Part shown: piece after piece, positions 5,875 through 7,828 of the stretch
How the letters are laid out: every line of letters starts with the position of its first letter
Numbering within the stretch: the stretch's first letter is position 1
NCBI GenBank assembly: GCA_031286005.1
Contig: JAITVC010000138.1
Location: forward strand, 1-7,828
Length of the DNA: 7,828 nucleotides
Origin: Bacteroidales bacterium
GTDB lineage: Bacteria; Bacteroidota; Bacteroidia; Bacteroidales; P3
Direction of reading: 5' to 3'
Notes under the pieces: generated by a model
Seen by the model: only the letters and a program-made list of their open reading frames with translations
Database searches by the model: none
What the model was told of the DNA's origin: nothing
Program-made: the position numbers and the translations under genes

Positions 5875-6966
5875 TTATATGTATTTTTCCCCTTTCTCAA
5901 TAGAAACATCCGTTACAAATTGCCGGATATGCTGTTCGTCTTCCTTACGGCAAATCAGCAAAACACCGTTATCTTCAACAATAATAAAATTGTCCAAGCC
6001 TTGAATAACCGCCAACTTGTCTTTCGGCATGTTCACAATGCAATTTTGAGAATTGTACAACATCACATTACGGCCAACAACGGCATTACGGTCTTTATCT
6101 TTCGGCAAATGCTCGTAAAGCGAGCCCCAAGTGCCCAAATCCGACCAACCAAATTCCGACGACAACACATACACGTTCTCGGCTTTTTCCATCACGCCAT
6201 AATCAATGGAAATACTTTTGCACATCGGATATGTTTTTTCAATAAACTCGGTCTCTTTCGGCGTGTTGTAATACGATAATCCCGATTGAAACAGTTCATC
6301 TATTTCCGGTAAAAACTGTTTAAATGCCTTCATGGAATTTTCCAACTTCCAAATAAAAATCCCTGCATTCCAAAGAAAATCGCCGCTTTGCAAGAATTGC
6401 TTGGCCATTTCCAACTCCGGTTTTTCCGTAAACGTTTTCACTTTCTTCAAACGATTATCTTTGGCATAAACTTCGTTTTCGTCAAACTGAATATAGCCAT
6501 ATCCCGTGTTTGGATTGGATGGCTGAATGCCCAATGTAATCAACCAATTGTTAGTACTTGCGGCATCCATAGCCGACATAATCACATTCGTAAATTCATC
6601 GTTTTTCGTAATCACATGGTCGGACGGCGCCACCACAACCGTTGCATCCGGATTAATTTGATGAATCTTGTAATTGGCATAAGCGATGCAAGGTGCTGTG
6701 TTCCGGCGGCTCGGCTCGCATAAGATTTGAGAATCCGAAATGTTTGGCAATTGTTGCTTTACCAAATCTCGATAAATCGAATTGGTGGCAATAAAAATAT
6801 TTTCCGGCGGACAAACTTTCAGAAAACGCTGAAACGTACTCTGCAAAAGGCTTTCTCCCGTGTTGAGAATATCAATAAATTGTTTCGGTTGAGACGTTCG
6901 GCTCATCGGCCAAAAGCGAGCGCCAACACCGCCCGCCATGATTACACAATAATAATTTTTATTCAT
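5875..6966 (-). CDS. manC: Mannose-1-phosphate guanylyltransferase (short form)
   Basis: The enzyme makes GDP-mannose from mannose-1-phosphate and GTP in the cytoplasm, the precursor for surface polysaccharide and for GDP-fucose or GDP-rhamnose. The 363-residue protein carries the nucleotidyltransferase signature AGGVGARFWPMSR (11-23) followed by PKQF (27-30), then EPSRRNTAP (84-92), PSDH (114-117), GYGYI (155-159), FTEKP (179-183), NAGIF (200-204), DYGVMEK (255-261) and WSDLGTW (274-280). It ends near residue 363 and lacks the cupin phosphomannose isomerase domain of the long bifunctional form. An upstream in-frame TTG at 6984 would overlap the -7 promoter box, so ATG 6966 is chosen. It heads a two-gene unit with the S46 peptidase 17 bases downstream. 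Assignment to mannose-1-phosphate rather than another sugar rests on the ManC-type signature. Confidence 0.92.
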   Translation of the reverse strand: MNKNYYCVIMAGGVGARFWPMSRTSQPKQFIDILNTGESLLQSTFQRFLKVCPPENIFIATNSIYRDLVKQQLPNISDSQILCEPSRRNTAPCIAYANYKIHQINPDATVVVAPSDHVITKNDEFTNVIMSAMDAASTNNWLITLGIQPSNPNTGYGYIQFDENEVYAKDNRLKKVKTFTEKPELEMAKQFLQSGDFLWNAGIFIWKLENSMKAFKQFLPEIDELFQSGLSYYNTPKETEFIEKTYPMCKSISIDYGVMEKAENVYVLSSEFGWSDLGTWGSLYEHLPKDKDRNAVVGRNVMLYNSQNCIVNMPKDKLAVIQGLDNFIIVEDNGVLLICRKEDEQHIRQFVTDVSIEKGEKYI

Positions 6967-6980
6967 ACAATTTGTTTTTT

Positions 6981-6989
6981 GCAAAGGTA
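6981..6989 (-). promoter_or_regulatory. -7 promoter box of manC
   Basis: TACCTTTGC on the minus strand (6989-6981) is an exact Bacteroidota -7 box, 14 bases before the manC ATG. At the expected -33 distance (about 7009-7012) the sequence reads ACCC, not TTTG. That position lies inside the left arm of the inverted-repeat element starting at 7001, so the upstream half of this promoter appears to be lost or replaced. Confidence 0.55.
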
Positions 6990-7049
6990 CAAAAAAATTA
7001 TGATTTATGGGTTATGAATTATGATTTTTTTAGGGCAATTATCGTAATA

Positions 7050-7063
7050 GCCCCGCATGGGGC
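7050..7063. repeat. GC hairpin inside the inverted-repeat element
   Basis: GCCCC (7050-7054) and GGGGC (7059-7063) form a five-pair stem with a GCAT loop. No U-tract follows on either strand, so it is not a standard terminator. Similar CCCC/GGGG mini-hairpins occur as dispersed intergenic motifs in Bacteroidota, to my recollection. Confidence 0.4.
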
Positions 7064-7072
7064 ACAACTTTT

Positions 7073-7098
7073 TCATCCTGAGCAATGCGAAAGACCTG
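7073..7098 (+). repeat. Degenerate 'CATCCTGAGC' dispersed intergenic motif
   Basis: The stretch starts TCATCCTGAGC, continues AATGCGAAAGACCTG, and resembles the widespread intergenic motif CATCCTGAGCGAAGCGAAGG with small changes. That motif is repeated in many Bacteroidota and other genomes and has no agreed function. The match is from memory and this copy is imperfect. Confidence 0.3.
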
Positions 7099-7194
7099 CA
7101 AGGCAAAGCCGTATCTTCTCCTTTACCCTTAACCCTTTCCCCCCGCACTCATAACTCATAACCCATAAATCAAATGTTATTTTCATGTAAATAT

Positions 7195-7225
7195 TTTGTT
7201 AATTTAAAAATAATTCCTATCTTTG
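7195..7225 (+). promoter_or_regulatory. Promoter of the susC-like gene
   Basis: TTTG (7195-7198), a 19-base spacer and TATCTTTG (7218-7225) match the Bacteroidota -33/-7 consensus without a mismatch. Transcription should begin near 7230-7232, leaving a leader of about 30 AT-rich bases before the ATG at 7260. No Shine-Dalgarno sequence is present in that leader. Confidence 0.75.
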
Positions 7226-7259
7226 TGGTTTAAATTAAATCTAACTTAAAATAATACAC

Positions 7260-7828
7260 ATGAAGAAAACAAATCCTAATTCTGCTAAAATGTGGTTGCT
7301 TTGTATGTTCATGTTGCTCGTGAGTAGCAGTGCATTCGCACAAAGCAGAACCATCAGTGGGACTGTTCGTGATGACAAAAACGAACCTATCCCTTTCGCT
7401 TCGGTTTCAGTACCGGGCAGCACCGTAGGTGTTTCAACCGATATGGACGGACGCTTTCAATTGAACATTCCGGAAGGAATAAATTCCATCATCGTTTCGT
7501 TTATCGGTTATCACAAGCAAACCATTGAACTTAACGGCCGTGTTACGTTCGACATCGTTTTAGAGAGCGAAAACGTTGCACTCGACGAAGTCGTGGTTAT
7601 CGGCTATGGAACCACCACCCGCCGAGATTTGACCGGCGCTGTTTCATCGGTATCGGGTAAAGATTTGGTTGCAGCCACTGTATCTTCGGCCGCCGAAGCA
7701 TTGACGGGTAAGATGGCTGGCGTTCAAGTAACCAGCACGGAAGGCTCGCCGGATGCGGAAATTAAAATCCGTGTGCGTGGGGGTGGCTCTATCACGCAAA
7801 GCAGCGCTCCGTTGTATATTGTGGATGG
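7260..7828 (+). CDS. SusC/RagA-family TonB-linked outer-membrane protein (5' part only)
   Basis: The first 189 codons are present and the gene runs off the right edge; full-length family members are about 1,000 residues. Residues 1-27 form a signal peptide (hydrophobic MWLLCMFMLLVSSSAFA, then Q). Residues about 30-103 (ISGTVRDDKNEPIPFASVSVPGSTVG...DMDGRF...) form the carboxypeptidase-D regulatory-like domain. The segment DEVVVIGYGTTTRRDLTGAVSSV (109-131) carries the TonB-box region, and the plug starts with AAEALTGKMAGVQVTSTEGSP...IRVRGGGSI...PLYIVDG. SusC-like proteins form the barrel that imports glycans or peptides with a SusD lipoprotein lid, which would be encoded just beyond this window. 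The substrate cannot be told. The gene is divergent from manC and has its own strong promoter. Confidence 0.94.
   Translation, partial: MKKTNPNSAKMWLLCMFMLLVSSSAFAQSRTISGTVRDDKNEPIPFASVSVPGSTVGVSTDMDGRFQLNIPEGINSIIVSFIGYHKQTIELNGRVTFDIVLESENVALDEVVVIGYGTTTRRDLTGAVSSVSGKDLVAATVSSAAEALTGKMAGVQVTSTEGSPDAEIKIRVRGGGSITQSSAPLYIVD

Larger units (their letters stand above)
7001..7172. repeat. 172-bp element with 24-bp terminal inverted repeats
   Basis: Bases 7001-7024 and the reverse complement of 7149-7172 agree at 23 of 24 positions, enclosing 124 bases. Each arm consists of tandem heptads: four TATG(A/G)NT units span 6999-7026. The interior holds a GCCCC/GGGGC hairpin and a CATCCTGAGC-type motif and has no credible coding frame. 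I see no clear target-site duplication at the ends. It may be a small non-autonomous mobile element, or two runs of a simple heptad repeat in opposite orientation around older intergenic repeats. Confidence 0.6.

Noticed and set aside
5833..6279. Plus-strand frame of 148 codons spanning the dpp7-manC junction.
   Set aside because: It is antisense to two confident coding regions and resembles no family I know.
6967..6984. Longer ManC reading from TTG 6984.
   Set aside because: That codon overlaps the TACCTTTGC promoter box, so it would lie upstream of the transcript start; ATG 6966 begins the conserved protein directly.
7121..7147. Telomere-like CCCTTAACCC run.
   Set aside because: It contains only two imperfect CCCTTAA-like units followed by a C-rich stretch in a bacterial intergenic region; low-complexity sequence explains it.
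6999..7172. Heptad-containing region as a CRISPR array.
   Set aside because: The heptads are adjacent with no spacers, the long repeats are inverted rather than direct, and no cas gene is present.

Overview
The window reads as Bacteroidota DNA, most likely order Bacteroidales. Four things point there: a protein with a C-terminal type IX secretion (T9SS) sorting domain, a SusC/RagA-type TonB-dependent transporter, a peptidase family S46 dipeptidyl-peptidase, and promoters of the TTTG / TAnnTTTG type, with starts that mostly lack Shine-Dalgarno sequences. I cannot assign a genus from sequence alone.

Layout. (1) 1-585, plus strand, AT-rich: a tight run of small genes. It starts with a 34-codon piece that looks like the C-terminus of a DUF3990 protein (34-138). 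An 82-aa uncharacterised protein (140-388) and a DUF3791 protein (385-585) follow. This resembles a cassette whose large gene has been lost or truncated. (2) 622-2919, plus: a 765-aa secreted, multidomain family-1 pectate lyase with a T9SS C-terminal domain. It ends at a strong bidirectional terminator (2938-2971). (3) 2969-3554, minus: a hicAB toxin-antitoxin pair. Its upstream region (3568-3696) holds two Bacteroidota-type promoters, a 14-bp palindrome and an AT-only nested inverted repeat. (4) 3722-6966, minus: a two-gene transcription unit with mannose-1-phosphate guanylyltransferase first and, 17 bases later, an S46 dipeptidyl-peptidase that carries glycine at the specificity position and is therefore DPP7-like. 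(5) 6967-7259: a divergent intergenic region. It holds the manC -7 box, a 172-bp element bounded by 24-bp inverted repeats made of TATGANT-like heptads, and a textbook promoter for the next gene. (6) 7260-7828, plus: the N-terminal 189 codons of a SusC/RagA-family outer-membrane protein that runs off the right edge.

How the parts fit. The pectate lyase would cut pectate outside the cell, the SusC-like protein is of the kind that imports oligomers, and DPP7 would trim peptides in the periplasm. Together they suggest a polymer-degrading, nutrient-scavenging lifestyle. ManC supplies GDP-mannose for surface glycans. The genes do not form one polysaccharide utilisation locus, because they lie in separate transcription units with accessory modules between them. 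The least explained parts are the DUF3990 remnant with its two partners, the hicAB control region, and the inverted-repeat element where the manC -33 box should be. I see no tRNA, rRNA, CRISPR array, transposase or phage gene.
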